64,000 nt of DNA from Muscardinus avellanarius (lineage: Eukaryota > Chordata > Mammalia > Rodentia > Gliridae): the NCBI GenBank assembly GCA_963383645.1, contig OY726559.1:122622721-122686720 (forward strand), read 5' to 3'. Below are positions 33,480 through 45,901 of this stretch, piece after piece. Every line of letters begins with the position of its first letter. Position 1 is the stretch's first letter. Both the position numbers and the translations under genes were made by a program. The notes beneath the pieces are model-generated. The model saw nothing but the letters and a program-made list of their open reading frames with translations, did not search any database and was not told the origin of the DNA.

Positions 33480-34587
33480 TGCCCCTTTTAAAGTTAGATT
33501 GTGGATCTAGACATCATCTCCAGGAGTTATATCTTTTGTTTGTTTGTTTTAATTTGGAACTAGGTTGACTACTCACTCTGATGTAATTTGGAACTGAAAT
33601 ACTACCACTGTATGTAGAATTTTAAAAAATTACTTATTAGGGAAAGCTTCAATTAAAGGTTAAATTTTGCCAGTAGAGATCTAGGGCTGTATCAGGCTGG
33701 AGGTGAGAAAAAGATAAGAATCATTCTCATTTTCATAATCTTCCTCACAACAGATATTCTCCATTGGAAGCTGCTCACTGATTAAAGCCCACTTAATCTA
33801 AGATACTGGGTACTAGAATACTTTTTTTCTTGTCTCATTTCTGTATTTCTCCTGAAATATAGAATATGTTTTCTTATGTAGCCCGACAAAGTATTTTTTA
33901 TTTCAAACATTATCTTTTTATTGCTTTAAGACCTATAGATTTCTGAGATACCACCCTGATAGGCTTAATGTTGATTTTCAATTTTCTGAAAGTGCCCATT
34001 TGCTCCCAGTGAAAGAAGCAGGTTTGCATTTTTTCAGTGATTCTCAGATGAGTGAATTGTGTTTTTGTGATATGAATGAAGGCTTTGTGTTTTTGAGTTT
34101 TGTGAAACAAAGCTGTGTTTGTAAACACATTTCAGAAATATATAGATAACACTTTTTGGTGATGATGTTCACTGAATAGTGAGAAAGTTCAAAAAAGGGA
34201 GCTTTTGTTGACATTTAATAATAACCTGTTTTCATTGACGACTGTTTCACTGATGGTTAAAAGAGGACATGATTTTTAGAATTTTTGCATTGAAATAATT
34301 AATTTTCAGAGTAGGTTGTGGTTGGAAAATATTTCCTGGTATGCTTATTTACCAGTTTAGAGTTTAAAAACTATTGTCTTAGTTTAGAAGAATGTTGATA
34401 CAATAAGCAGTATAGTCCAGTGTGTAAAAAATCATCTTGGGGAAACTCTAGAAAAGCATTTGCTTAATATGATAAATAAGATGCTGTAGTATTGGGTGGA
34501 TGACAGAAATATTTTAGTAAGGCTCACCTGATTTAGGTGTAAGTAAACAGCATAACACTGTTCAGGCAAAATCCAGTCTTTAACTAC

Positions 34588-34782
34588 AAAGGATTGAACC
34601 CAGGGGCATTCTACCTCTGAGCTACATTCTAAACCCTACCAGCCCTATTTTATTTTTTATTTTGAAACAGGGTCTCACCAAGTTGCAGGGCTGCCTTGTG
34701 GTTGCTGAGTTTGATTGTGATCCTCTCTCTCAGCCTCCCAACTCCCAGTGCAGTACAGTGTGGGCCTCCATACTTGGCTGAG
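34588..34782 (-). mobile_element. SINE type III
   Basis: Antisense diverged dimer, GGATTGAACCCAGGGGCATT onwards. Confidence 0.75.
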
Positions 34783-34799
34783 TTTTGTTTTGTGTTTCA

Positions 34800-34912
34800 G
34801 TCCAGGGGATGGAACCCAGGGGCATCTACCTCCAAGCTATGCCCCCTGCCCTATTTTTTAATTATTATTCTTTATTTTGAAACAGGGTCTCACTGAATTG
34901 TGGATTGCCTCA
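34800..34912 (-). mobile_element. SINE type II, right half
   Basis: ID half and linker, cut off at TTGCCTCAC by the T-tail of the next SINE. Confidence 0.8.
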
Positions 34913-35125
34913 CTTTTTTTTTTCTTGGTCTGGGGATGGAATCTAGGGGCATTTGGCCTCCGAGCTACACTCCCTGCCCTATTTTTTATTCTTTATTTTG
35001 AGACAGGGTCTCACTAAATTGCAAAGGGCCTCACTAAGTAGCTGAGGCTGTGTCCATGAACCGCGATCCTCCAGTCTCAGCCTCCCAAATGCTGGGATTA
35101 CAAGCATGCGCCACCATTCCTGGCC
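34913..35125 (-). mobile_element. SINE type II
   Basis: Full antisense dimer ending CCACCATTCCTGGCC. Confidence 0.88.
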
Positions 35126-35328
35126 AAGTCTTCAGTTTTTTTAAAAATTGAATTGGTTAATATTATATTCACTACCACTTTCTTCTTTAAAGACTTGGCT
35201 TTTTTCAAAGTTGTCTGTTTAGGTATGAAAGTATTATTTTTAGAGAATGTGCATTTTATCTATTTGTGGTAGTCTCACCAACCTCCTAGGTTAACAGGAA
35301 GAAAATGCCATTTAAAAGTCTGATGTAG

Positions 35329-35371
35329 GCCGGGCGTGGTGGCGCCCGCTTGTAATCCCCGCGCTTGGGGA
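35329..35371 (+). mobile_element. SINE type I, first 43 bases only (3'-truncated)
   Basis: GCCGGGCGTGGTGGCGCCCG through CGCGCTTGGGG, then unrelated sequence, with no A-tail. 3' truncation is unusual for a retroposon. Confidence 0.8.
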
Positions 35372-35422
35372 AACATTTGACTGGAAACATTTTCTTTGAT
35401 TAACTACTTTTTGTGTATGTGC

Positions 35423-35620
35423 ACTACTGGGGATTGATCCAGAGGCATTCTACCTCTGAGCTGCTGTCCTAGCCCTATTTTATTTTTTTTATTTTGAAAT
35501 AGGGTCTCACTAAGCTGTGGAGGGCCTCACTCAGTTGCTGAAGCTGGCCATGAACCTGCGATCCTCCTGTTTCAGCTTCTCAAGTCCTGGGATTACAAGT
35601 GTGCGCCACCACTCCCAGCT
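35423..35620 (-). mobile_element. SINE type III with target duplication
   Basis: Antisense copy. ATTAACTACTTTT is found on both sides (near 35399 and 35626). Confidence 0.85.
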
Positions 35621-35681
35621 TTTTATTAACTACTTTTGGAAAATTATAAGAATGTGAGCTAAAGCTAAAATATCTAAAAAG

Positions 35682-35865
35682 GCTGGGCGTGGTGGCGCAC
35701 GCTTGTAATCCCCGCGCTTGGGAGGCGGAGACAGGAGGATCACGCAGGTTCGAAGCCAGCCCCGCGCGCTGGCTTAGGAGACCCTGTTTCCAAATAAAAA
35801 GTATAAAAATAGGTCTGGGAGTGTAGCCCGGAGGTAGAAGGGCTTCCAGGAACCCCAGTACCACC

Positions 35866-35880
<15 letters not shown>
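35682..35880 (+). mobile_element. SINE type I with target duplication
   Basis: Sense copy with an A-tail followed by (TA)n to 35900. ATATCTAAAAAG flanks it on both sides. Confidence 0.92.
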
Positions 35881-35897
<17 letters not shown>

Positions 35898-36089
35898 TAT
35901 CTAAAAAGTATGGGGATAAACAAATATTCTCCCATTCTCCCTTCACATAGCTGATTTTCACTCTTTGGTGAAGACTTAATATTTAGTTTCTTCTCAGAGT
36001 TTCCCATGCATATGCAAATGATACATAGCTTCTTATTTTTACCTAATGGGAAAGTGTGGTTTTTCAAAGTAACCTCCCCCTAAATTTTT

Positions 36090-36325
36090 CTTGCAGTACT
36101 GGGGATGGAACCCAAGGGCGTTTTACCTGTGAACTATACCCCCAGCCTATTTTTTTATTCCTTCTTTGACACAGGGCCTCACTAAGTTGCAGAGTGCCTC
36201 ACTAGTTGAGGCTGTCCTCGAACCTGCAATTCTGTCTTTGCCTCCCAAGTACTGTCTCAAACTTGCAATTCTCCTGTCTCTGCCTCCCAAGTACTGAGAT
36301 TACAAGTGTGCACCACCACAACTTA
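36090..36325 (-). mobile_element. SINE type III with internal duplication
   Basis: About 46 bp of the B1 half occurs twice (two copies of GCCTCCCAAGTACTG, each preceded by CTTGCAATTCT or CCTGCAATTCT). Confidence 0.82.
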
Positions 36326-36578
36326 AGCTTTTTACTTAAGAGAAGGCCATAATGAGTTTACCATATAAAGGGTATTATGTTGAACATATACTGATTTTAG
36401 TAGGATATTTGATTTTTAAAAATATTTGTAATGATTCGATCTATTATAGAAAATAATATACTGGTATCATACATGTGACTTAATGAAGCTAAATAAATGC
36501 TGTAGAATTTCTTCATAATTTTAGGATTTCAGTTTCACCAATTTAATTGTTTTCTTTGTTTAGAAAACAAATCAATCA

Positions 36579-36760
36579 GCTGGGCTTGAAATCAGTACTT
36601 GGGAGGCTAAGTCAGAAGGATCTCATGTTCAAGGAGAGTTTCAGCAAGTAGTGAGACTTATCAACTCAGCAAGACTGTGTTTCCAAGTAAAAAAATGAAA
36701 TAGGACTGGGTTTGTAGCTTAGATGTAGAATGGCTCTAAATTCAATCCCTAGTGCCCCCA
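36579..36760 (+). mobile_element. SINE type III, diverged
   Basis: Sense copy with a deletion near its start; ends TTCAATCCCTAGTGCC. Confidence 0.7.
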
Positions 36761-36849
36761 CCCGAGCCACACATACACAAAAGAAGAAAACAAATGAGTC
36801 TAATTGTAATAGCAAACATTCAATAAAATATTAGTCACTTATGTATAGG

Positions 36850-37030
36850 TCCTATGTAAAGGGCATGCATGCTTTTATGAGTTATTTAACATAATCTTCG
36901 TCTAACTCTTTGAAGCTGATTAGGTTTTGCTCTTCATGCAGATGAGGAAAGGGCTTTAGGGGGTTGAGTAACACAGTTACTAAACGGCAGAATCAGATTT
37001 CAGAGCTGATCCATGCAACTATGCAGCAAT
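36850..37030 (-). mobile_element. MIR SINE
   Basis: GAGTTATTTAACATAATCTT, GCAGATGAGGAAAGGG, GAGTAACACAGTTACTAAAC and GGCAGAATCAGATTTC match the reverse MIR consensus order. Confidence 0.75.
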
Positions 37031-37407
37031 AAAACAATTCATATTGTTTTAAAAAATACATTAGTTTTATGGACAATTGCCTACTTTCCTGTTTCCAAAG
37101 ATGTTATTAACATAAAAAGTTGGTGAAGTCCATATTATAATATGTTTGATGGAATGATTTGTTTTATTAAGGGAATTGGCTGTCACTTGATCCCAAACCC
37201 AACACTCTATCCATATTATTTAGGGAGCTATTAGTACCTGTGTTTTCCTGGATCCTATACTCAGGTATTTTGATCTGGTAATTTATAGTGAACAGAATTT
37301 TACTGGATTTTAGTTCTAGAACCTGAAAAGTCTAATATCAAGATGCCAGTGTATGGCAAGGCCCTCCCCTTCCTCCTTTCCTTTTGCTTTCCTACTCCTG
37401 CCCTATT

Positions 37408-37578
37408 TTTTGCCAGTACTGGGGATGGAACCCAGAAGCAGTCTATATACCTAGGCCTTTCAAATTTTTTTTTTTTGAGATAAGATCTCACTAAGTTGTC
37501 TAGGCTGACCTCAAAGTTGCTATTTGTCTGTCCATCCTCCAGAGAAGCTGGGATTGCAGGTGTGTCTCACCAGCCTGG
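37408..37578 (-). mobile_element. Old SINE inside the MaLR LTR
   Basis: The ID half is about 37415-37465, followed by a B1 half to 37578. TGGCAAGGCCCT (37354-37365) and TGGCAAGGTCCT (37579-37590) are its probable target duplication, with a decayed pyrimidine-rich tail between. Confidence 0.75.
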
Positions 37579-38484
37579 TGGCAAGGTCCTTCCTGCTGTG
37601 TCCTTAGGAGTGAGACTCATAAGTAAATTTCCTCTCCACTTCTGGGCCTATAAAATCAAAACAAGTTACAAGGGCCCAGAATGTAATGATAATTATAGGT
37701 CAGCCATAGGATAGACATTCTCATTCCCAAAGTGGCAAGTGGGCAAGAAATAAAGGGTTAATGGATCCCAAGTAAGCCCACAACCAACAGGGAAAACAAC
37801 ATTGAATCTTAAATCTTAGAATCTTTTGACTCCATATTCTGTCCTCTAGGAATGCTGTAGTGCAGGTTGGGTCTGGAAGGCCTCAGGTAGCCCTTCCTTT
37901 GTCTTCACACCATGCAGCAACTCTCACAAGTTAGAATCTAGAGCTTATAGTTCTTCTTTCAGGCTGGTGTTCCTTACTGGTAGCTCTAGGGTCCCTTTCT
38001 GCACCATGGCTCCACTGGATAATGGAGACTTTGTACGACAGCTTTACCCTTGAGGCAAATATCTGGAACCACAGGTAGACTGCAACATCATTTGAAGTCT
38101 AGGTGGAGGAAACCATGCCCCCACAGCTCTTGTGTTTCTGTAGACTTAATACCTCGTGTATGGTATCAAGCTGCTTGCACCTTAGTGGGCCTTAAATTGT
38201 ACTTAGTTTACTTCAGGCCTTACTTGAGGTAATTAAGGAAGGCTGTATCAGATGCAATGAACAGAGACTTGAGGTGGCTCTGGACCTTGAACCCCAAGGC
38301 CCCAGGGTACCCCAGGCCTCTCTTTACCTACGCCCTGAACACTTGGCACCCTGGGCCTGTGATGGGAGCAGAGGCACTAGTAATCTTGGAAGTACCTTTG
38401 GAGTTATTCTCCATTGTTCTGATGTGTAGCCTCCAGCTTTATTCTATTCATACTGTTTTCCTTTCCTTTAGATAATAAAAGAAA

Positions 38485-38510
38485 GTGTGTGTGTGTGTGT
38501 GTGTGTGTGT
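38485..38510. repeat. (GT)n microsatellite
   Basis: About 13 GT units inside the MaLR internal region. Confidence 0.93.
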
Positions 38511-38564
38511 TTTAATCTAAAACATGCTCAAGCAGAGAATCCTTCAGATCCCTGAGTTGTTTTT

Positions 38565-38780
38565 ATTTTATTTTTTTGCAGGTCTGGGGATGGAACCCGG
38601 GGCTTTCGACCTCGAGCTACACCCCCTGCCCTTTTTTTTTTTAATTCTTTTATTTTGAAACCAGGTCTTACTTAGTTACAGAGGGCCTCACTAAGTAGTT
38701 GAGGCTGTCTGCGAACCGCAATCCTCCAGTCTCAGCCTCCTGAATGCTGGGATTATAAGCGTGCGCCACCATGCCTGGCT
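38565..38780 (-). mobile_element. SINE type II
   Basis: Antisense dimer in the MaLR internal region. CTGAGTTGT flanks both ends. Confidence 0.87.
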
Positions 38781-38825
38781 TCTGAGTTGTCAAATAACTT
38801 TTCTTCTTCCATTTTACTCTATGAT

Positions 38826-39035
38826 TTTTTTTTTTTTTTTTTTTTTTTTGTACTGGGGCTTGAACCTAGGGCTATTCTACTTCTGAGTAGCTCCCAGCTC
38901 TATTTTTGTTTTTGTTTTTTAAATTTTCAAATAGGGTTTCATCGAGTCGCAGAGCATATTACTAAGTTGCTAAGGGTGGCCACAAACCTGTAATTCTCCT
39001 GCCTCAGCCTCACGAGTGTGTGACACTATGCCTTC
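38826..39035 (-). mobile_element. SINE type III with target duplication
   Basis: Antisense diverged dimer with a long T-tail. TTTTACTCTATG on the left matches TTTTACTCTACG on the right. Confidence 0.82.
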
Positions 39036-40500
39036 CTTTTACTCTACGCATTTAAAGAAGCCATGCAACACCCTGAATGTTTTGTTGCGTAGGCATTTCT
39101 TCTGCCAGTATCTTAGTTCCTGGTTCTTAAGTTTTGCCTTGCATAGTCCTAGGACACAGATGTAGTTCAGCCAAGTTCTTGCCCCTTTGTAGCAAGGCTG
39201 GATGGACTTTCCTCCAGTTTTCAATACTTTGTTCCTCATCTGAGGCCTCACTGGTACGGCCTTTACTGTCCATATTTTTTTGCCACTTTTTGATCACAAC
39301 TACTTATGTAATCTCTAAGAAGTTTAAGGCTTTTCCTTAAAGGTCTGTTCTTCTGGGCCTTCACCAGAGTTATTCTCAATTTCCATACACAGCAGTCTAG
39401 GCTTTTTACTAATATTCACTTCAAAACATTCTAACATCTACTTACACCCAGTTCCACAGCTGCCTTGCATGTTATAGCACACCCTCCTCTCTGGTCCTAT
39501 CTGGTCTCCATGATGGTCCTTCTTGTGCTACTGTGATAGAGTATCTGAGACCGGAAGTTACGATGAACAGAAATTCATGGGTTCACAGTTCTGTAGATTG
39601 AAGTCAAGTCTCACAGTGCTAGCATTTGCAAAGGGCTTTGTTGCTGCATCATCACTTGGGGAAAGGTAGGAAGAAGAGAGAAGACAAGCCTATTTTGAAA
39701 AATTAATGGGCTTTGACATTCATGACCTAAATACTCCTTAGGTTCTAAGAAGTAGGCCAGCAATAGAGTGAAATGTTGCATGGGGATTAAGTTTTCAAAA
39801 CATGGTTTTGGGGGCTACATTTAAACCATAGCAGGTATATAATCAAATTTACCAGTGAAGCCTTCTAGGCCAAACATTTTCTTAATAGGAAGGCAATAAA
39901 TTTATTAATTCAGTTTTCTACATTGAGTTAAGGCTATTTAGTTTTTCTATTTCTTCTTGAATCAGTGTGTGTGCATGCGCATGTGCTCTAATCCCCAGCT
40001 CCAATCAGTTTTTTACAAATTATATCTTTCAAGGAATTTTTCTCTTTCACTTTTTAAAAATTTATTTGCATGGAATTATTCATAATATTTCACTGTTTTA
40101 TTGTATTGAGTATATGGTCATATTTTCTTAATCAGTCTTAATATTTATTCATATATTTCAATTTCCAACATCCCTCGTTCCCTTGTGTATATTCAGGTTT
40201 CTGTTTTTATCTCATTTCCCTTCTACCGGAAGAATTTCCTTTTTAGTTTCTTATAGGACTGATGGTCACAATTTTTTCTTCATTTTTGTTAGTCTGAAAA
40301 TTTTTACTTTGCCTTACTTTTGAAGGCTATTTTCCCAGGACTTAAAATTTTAGATTGACTTTTTGGCAATTAAAATTTTTTATTGTATTTTGACTTTCCT
40401 TGTTTCTCATAATAAGCCTGTACAATTTTTTATAATAGAACTTTTTTCAGATGAGGAATCTGTATGGAACATGAATATGTTTGCTTCCTATGCCATATTT

Positions 40501-40700
40501 TATTTTTTTTGGTGGTACTGGAGATTGAACCCAGTGATATTCTACCTTTGAGCTACAACCTCAGCTCCTATATTATTTTTATTTTGAAACAGGGTCTCCC
40601 TTGGTTGAAGAGAGCCTCACTGCTGAGGCGGTTCTCTCTTGAACCTGCAGTCCTTTCTTCTTAGACTCCCAAGAACTGGGATTACAGGCATGTGACACTA
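40501..40700 (-). mobile_element. SINE type III
   Basis: Antisense dimer, GGTGGTACTGGAGATTGAAC to GCATGTGACACTATACC. Confidence 0.82.
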
Positions 40701-40713
40701 TACCCTCTGTGGC

Positions 40714-40717
<4 letters not shown>

Positions 40718-40748
<31 letters not shown>

Positions 40749-41172
40749 GTGTGTGTGTGTGTGGTACTGTGGATGGAATCCAGGGGCATTCTATCTCCGA
40801 GCTATACCTCCAGTCCTATTTTTTTATTATTTATTTTTATTTATTTATTTTGGTGGTACTGGGGTTCCTGGAAACCCTTCTACCTCCAGGCTAAATTCCC
40901 AGACCTATTTTTATACTTTTTAAATTTGGAAACAGGGTCTCTTAAGCCAGCATGGCTGGCTTTGAACCTGCTTGATCCTCCTGTCTCTGCCTCCCAAGTG
41001 TGGGGATGACAAGTGTGCGCCACCACGCCCAGCTTTATTCTTTATTTTGAAACAGGGTCTCAGTGGGTTGCAGAGGGTCTTACTAAGTAGCCGAGGCTGT
41101 TAATGAACTGCTCTCCTCCTGCCTCAGCCTCCCAAATGCTGGGATTACAAGAGTGCTCCACCATGCCCCGCT
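40718..41172 (-). mobile_element. SINE, outer copy split by a type I SINE
   Basis: 31-base T-tail, (GT)n, ID half to about 40830, B1 half 41033-41172. TCTRTGGCAGTTTTT flanks it (near 40706 and 41174). Confidence 0.87.
40831..41032 (-). mobile_element. SINE type I, inner copy
   Basis: GGTGGTACTGGGGTTCCTGG to CCACGCCCAGC, inserted at the linker of the outer SINE. Confidence 0.88.
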
Positions 41173-41249
41173 TCTATGGCAGTTTTTAAGATTTCCTGTT
41201 CTCCATATCTTCAAACTTTTTTTCTGTCCACCCTCCCCCCTTTCTTTCC

Positions 41250-41403
41250 CCTGTAGTATTGAGTATTGAACTCAGTGATGTTCCACCCCTGAGCTATATT
41301 TTATTTTGAGACAGGGTCTCACTAAGTTACCCAGCTTGGTTTCAAACTTAGGATCCTCCTGCTTCAGCCTCCAGAGTAGCGGGATTACAGGCACTGACGT
41401 CTG
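41250..41403 (-). mobile_element. SINE type III, old
   Basis: Diverged antisense copy with a shortened linker. Confidence 0.75.
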
Positions 41404-44400
41404 TCCACCTTTTTACCTCTCCTAAGACTCCAAATGCTAACATAAAGGTTATTTTCCACATGTTACTTAGGTTTTACTAATTTTTTTCAGCCATCTTTTT
41501 CTTTACAATTCAATTTTAATAGTTTCTGATAATTGTGTTTTCAAGCTACTGATCTTTTCTTCTGCAGTGTCTAGTCTGTATTTTCTATCCAGTAAGGTTT
41601 TCACTTCAGATATTGTGTTTTTTTAAAATTTTAAAAGCTCTTTTTTTGGGGCCATTTTCCCTTATGATCTTGTTTTTCTTTAAATCACTGAGCAGTTTAT
41701 AATAGTTGTTTTTAAGTATTTGCTAATATCACTGTTTTATTCTAGCCTTATTTCTGGTAACAGATTTTTTTTTCTTCTGGTTATGGGTCACAATTTTCTG
41801 CTTCTGTACATATCTGGCAAATTTTTTTTTTCTTTTGCCTTTCGAAGTCTTTTTATTACAGAAAAGTTTAATTTTTAGGTTTAGCTTTCCTACTTGGTGT
41901 TTGCATCTTTAATGCTTTGACAATGATTTTCTGATCTTCTATAAAGAAAGTACACTTGATCCTGTCACAGACACAGTCAGCCCACACTGGAACCGTGATA
42001 GGCCCTGCTAACATCTTTATTCATTTTAGACAATCTCATAGCTTTAAGTCTCACGGCAGGAGCCCCTTGAGGTCTGCCTGGGTACTTTACAGATGGGAAT
42101 GTTGATGCTTTCCTACTTTCTTGGTCTAAAGGGAAACAATTCTGTTACTAGGGGTTTGGGTTAGGCATAGTTTTGTTTGAGACTGTTGTAGAAAAGCCTA
42201 TTTCAGTATGTCAAACAATAGGCCATTCTGAGTGTTTAGACACCATCCTTGGAAGAGGAGAAAGCTAGTAAATTTTAATTAGATTCTAGACGTTATGAAT
42301 ATTACATTACTGAGTATTTGATTTTTTTTATAAAGAATCTAGGGCTTTGTTCTGGTAGGAAATTAAATTATTATCGATCAGTTCGATCCCTTCATGGCTT
42401 GTTTGTAAGCTTAGAGTGGGTCTAAGATAACTTATGCTGAGAATAGTTTGGCCATATTATTAAGGCTCTGACGCTTCTGAAAGTGCCTTGGATTTTCAGA
42501 CTGCTTCAAACTTAAAACATCTCCCAGTTCTTGTAGGGTTTATAGTTCTCTGTGTTTTTGTCTTGCCATTGTAGAGATGTACCATATGTGTGTGGAATTT
42601 ACTTTTAGTCCATTTTCGAGGGGAGATCTTTCTTTGCGTATCTCCCTGTTTCAGACCACTGCTCTGTGAATTCTAGCTGGCCTTAACTACCAAATGCTGA
42701 TCTGTTATCTCAACCCAGTGAGACCACTCTCTTCTGCTTGAGGTCCATTTTACAGTCATCTATAGATTGTCTGTAGGTAGTAGAGTTCATCTAGTGGTTT
42801 CTCTTTTCTGGAGATCATAGTCTTATGTTTGTTTTCCAGTGTCTGAAATCAGTCATTTGATGTGTTTCCCAGTTTTCTAGTTGTTTGTAGTGGGAGGCAA
42901 TTTTACTCTCAATTACTGTATCATGGCAGCAGTTGGAAATCTCTTTTCCTTTTTATTAAGAAGGTAAGTGTGGTTAACAGAAAATTATGTAGTATCAAGA
43001 GTGGAGGCAGATTACTTGAATGAGGGGCCAGTATTGGTAAAGCCAGAGCAGCCACTTATCTTGTCGGGAGTACAGTGCAGCATAAGTGATGTTCCTGGGT
43101 ATGTGTGATACACGGCCCAAGTGGTGGCCCTGCACCGAACAGAGTTGGGCGAGGGTACAAGTGAGCAGTTGGAGACCTGATAGAACCTTGTCTTGATTGA
43201 GTTGGTAACATGAGTGAGGGCAGGTGTCCAGGAGATGTCAAGCCTTATATATGTGATTTACTCTTTACCTAATGGATGTTAGTAAGCACCATTCATTTGT
43301 GAGACTTAAATGAAGTGATGTATATGGAAGTGCTTTCTAAATGACAGTGTAATATACAAGTTGAAGTGTTGTTTATTGCTCAAGTACATGCTCTGGGTCT
43401 CTGCAGAAAACTCCGTATAATGTTTCCTTGGTGTCCTAGTGACCTGAAAGTGTATGGTAACTCCAAAACCTCAGGATTCATGTTTAGGGAGTTTTCTTTC
43501 CATTTTTTAAAGTATTTAGTCTAGTATATGAGAGTTTTATAGCTTGATGGCAATCTGCGTAAGGTAGTTCTTTAAAAAAAACTTGACTCTGGAAGAGACT
43601 ATTCTGACAAGCTGTAGTGAATGCCAGTTGAATAATAAATACCAGGGAAGTGAGCTGAGGAAGGTGAAGCCTTGTTTTCATGGTGCAGTCACTTTAGGAT
43701 GCAGCTGAGGACTGGAGTGATGATGGAGCCAGTCGGAAGTTGCACCAGAACATTTCACCATTAAGAAAGCCACTGCTCACTCACTTTCCTGTATCTTCTG
43801 CTTGCACTCATCTTTCTATATCACTAGAAGAAAGAAAGTGCTTTGCTTTTCCCTGGAAAAGTCTCACTCTTATAGGCTATAATTTCTCTTTTATGTGTCA
43901 TGTGACAGGCATTTATCCAACATACTTCGTGTCAGGCTCTGTGCCTAGTGTGTGGAGTATTAAGGTGATGGGAGGGCATAGAGATTGTAGTTTATTGGGG
44001 AGGACAGTCATGTGAACAGCTAAGTAATAGTGCAAACTGGAAAAGCGCTTTAAGAGAAATGATGGAAATGTCATGTGGCGACAGCGGTTAAAACAGCTGT
44101 TGCTTCCTGGAGAACCAGTGTATCATTGCTTGTGCTGAGTGAAGGTGTGAGTGGGAAGAAGGTGACTTGACAAGAGGCCTGCGCTGCTGAGATGTGGCTG
44201 TTGAAGTGTGCAGCAGTTGCACGTGATGACTAGAATTATGAATAAAGATGTTTTTACTTTTTGTCTTCTAGCTTGTTTCCCTTTTACTTATTTTTTCGTA
44301 TTTTTTTATTGTACGTTCCAGACACTAGTACACATTTGAATAGTTGTGGTGAGAGCAAATACCCTTGTGTTGGATCTTGGATGAAGAGCATTTGGGTTAT

Positions 44401-44588
44401 TTGTAACTTTTTTTTTGTAGTGCCCTTTACTAAATTCAGTGGATTTCTTTCTATTTTTAGTTTCTAAGAAATTTTTTCTAAGAGTAGATGATGAATTTTG
44501 CGAAATATGTTTTCTGTATGTGTGTCAATTATTCAAATGGTTCATCTTTCTGTGTTTGTTAATGTGGAGAGTGATTTATTTAGTTTTA
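41404..44588. other. Repeat-poor intron block
   Basis: This is the longest stretch with no recent SINE or microsatellite. A short MIR-like piece (about 43295-43350, GAGACTTAAATGAAGTGATG) and an L2-like piece (about 43905-43990) are possible. No coding or RNA gene was recognised. Confidence 0.5.
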
Positions 44589-44804
44589 ATTTTTTGGTAC
44601 TGGAGAATGAACCCAGGGGCACTCTATCTCTGATCTAAACTCCCAGCCCTTTAATTTTAATTTTAATTTCTCTCTTTATCTTGAAATATGGTCTTGTTAA
44701 GTTACTCAGGGTCTCACTAAGATACTGAGGCTGGTATCAATCCTGGTCCTTCTATCTCAGCCTCCCAAATGCTGGAATTACAGGTCGTGCCACATGCCTG
44801 GCTA
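44589..44804 (-). mobile_element. SINE type III
   Basis: Antisense dimer with an (ATTTTA)n linker. Confidence 0.82.
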
Positions 44805-45092
44805 CAGTGATTAATTTTTGATTATTGAATCAGGTTTCTATTTCTCAGATAAACCCATGTCTTCATAAAGCATTTTTTTTATATGTTGGATTAAATTTGT
44901 TAAAGTTTTATTTAGTTTTTCATGTGTGTTTATGAAGGATATTAATATATAGGTTTTTTTCTGATAATGATTTTGTCTTGTTTTGATATCAGGCTAATGT
45001 TGGATTCATAAGAATGAGTTTGGAAGAATTTCCCCTTTTTAATTTTCTAGGAAAAACTTATATAGTATTTCTACACCTTATCTGATCTTGTT

Positions 45093-45660
45093 TTCTATGG
45101 TTTTAGTTACATGCAGGCAACTGTGGTCTGAAATATTAAAACTGAAAGTTCCACAAATAAACAATTCATAATATTTTATTCTGAGTAGCACGATGAATCT
45201 CATGCCCCATCCCTCTCAGGAAATGAGTCATCTCTTTGTCCAGCATATCTATTCTTTTTTTTTTTTTGGGTGTATGCTACTGGGGATGGAACTCAGGGGC
45301 ACTCTACCTCTGAGCTATACCACCAGTCCTATTTTTTTCATTCTTTATTTTGAAACAGGGTCTCACTAAGTTGTGGAGGGCCTCATCAAGTAGCTGAGGC
45401 TGGCAGAGAACCTGTGATCCTCCTGTCTCAGCCTCCCCAGTACTGGGATTACAAGTGTGTGCCACCACACCCCCTCAGCATATCTGTTCTGTCTACACTA
45501 CTTCTCTGCTGGTCACTTGAGTTGCCCTTTCTGTTATCAGATCGACTGTTGCAGTCCTACAGAGCTTTGGTTCAAGCAGCCCTTGTTTTACTTAGTGGGG
45601 CCCAAGTGCAATAGTAGTGATGCTGGCATTCACATAACAACCCATAATTCTAGGGCATCT
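45093..45660 (+). mobile_element. Tigger/pogo DNA-transposon fragment, split by a SINE
   Basis: Parts 45093-45250 and 45476-45660 share the order of motifs of Tigger-type elements: GGTTTTAGTTACATGCAGGC, CCACAAATAAACAATTCATA, GAGTAGCACGATGAATCTC, ATCAGATCGACTGTTGCAG, then the decayed start of the transposase frame near 45600 (CAATAGTAGTGATGCTGGCA). No terminal repeats are visible and the transposase is lost. Ancient and inactive. Confidence 0.7.
45252..45475 (-). mobile_element. SINE type III inside the Tigger fragment
   Basis: Antisense dimer with the 10-bp duplication CAGCATATCT at 45241-45250 and 45476-45485. Confidence 0.9.
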
Positions 45661-45679
45661 CGAGGGGATCAGAGCCCCT

Positions 45680-45901
45680 GTTTTTTTTTTTTTTTTTTGG
45701 TACTGGGGATGGAACCCAGGGGCATTGTACCTTCTGACGACACCCCCAGCCCTATTTTTTATTCTTTATTTTTTGAAACAGGGTCTCACTAAGTTGCTGA
45801 GAGCCTCACTAAGTAGCTGAGTCTGGCTTTGAACCTACGCGATCCTCCTGTCTCAGCCTCCCAAATGCTGGGATTACAAGTGTGCGCCGCCATGCCTGGC
45901 T
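45680..45901 (-). mobile_element. SINE
   Basis: Antisense dimer flanked by AGAGCCCCTG. Confidence 0.88.

Larger units (their letters stand above)
37255..39840 (-). mobile_element. ERVL-MaLR (THE1/MST-like) element: both LTR remnants and internal sequence
   Basis: LTR-like sequence lies at both ends: about 37255-37660 (GGTAATTTATAGTGAACAGA; split by a SINE) and 39519-39840 (GAGTATCTGAGACCGGAAGT, then GAACAGAAATTCATGGGTTC, TTGGGGGCTACATTTAAACC). Between them is MaLR internal sequence, recognisable by TGAAGTCTAGGTGGAGGAAA, GGGCCTGTGATGGGAGCAG, CCTCATCTGAGGCCTC and ACCCAGTTCCACAGCTGCC. I see no retroviral gene frames; MaLR internals are largely non-coding. Three SINEs and a (GT)n tract interrupt it. 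Confidence 0.75.
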
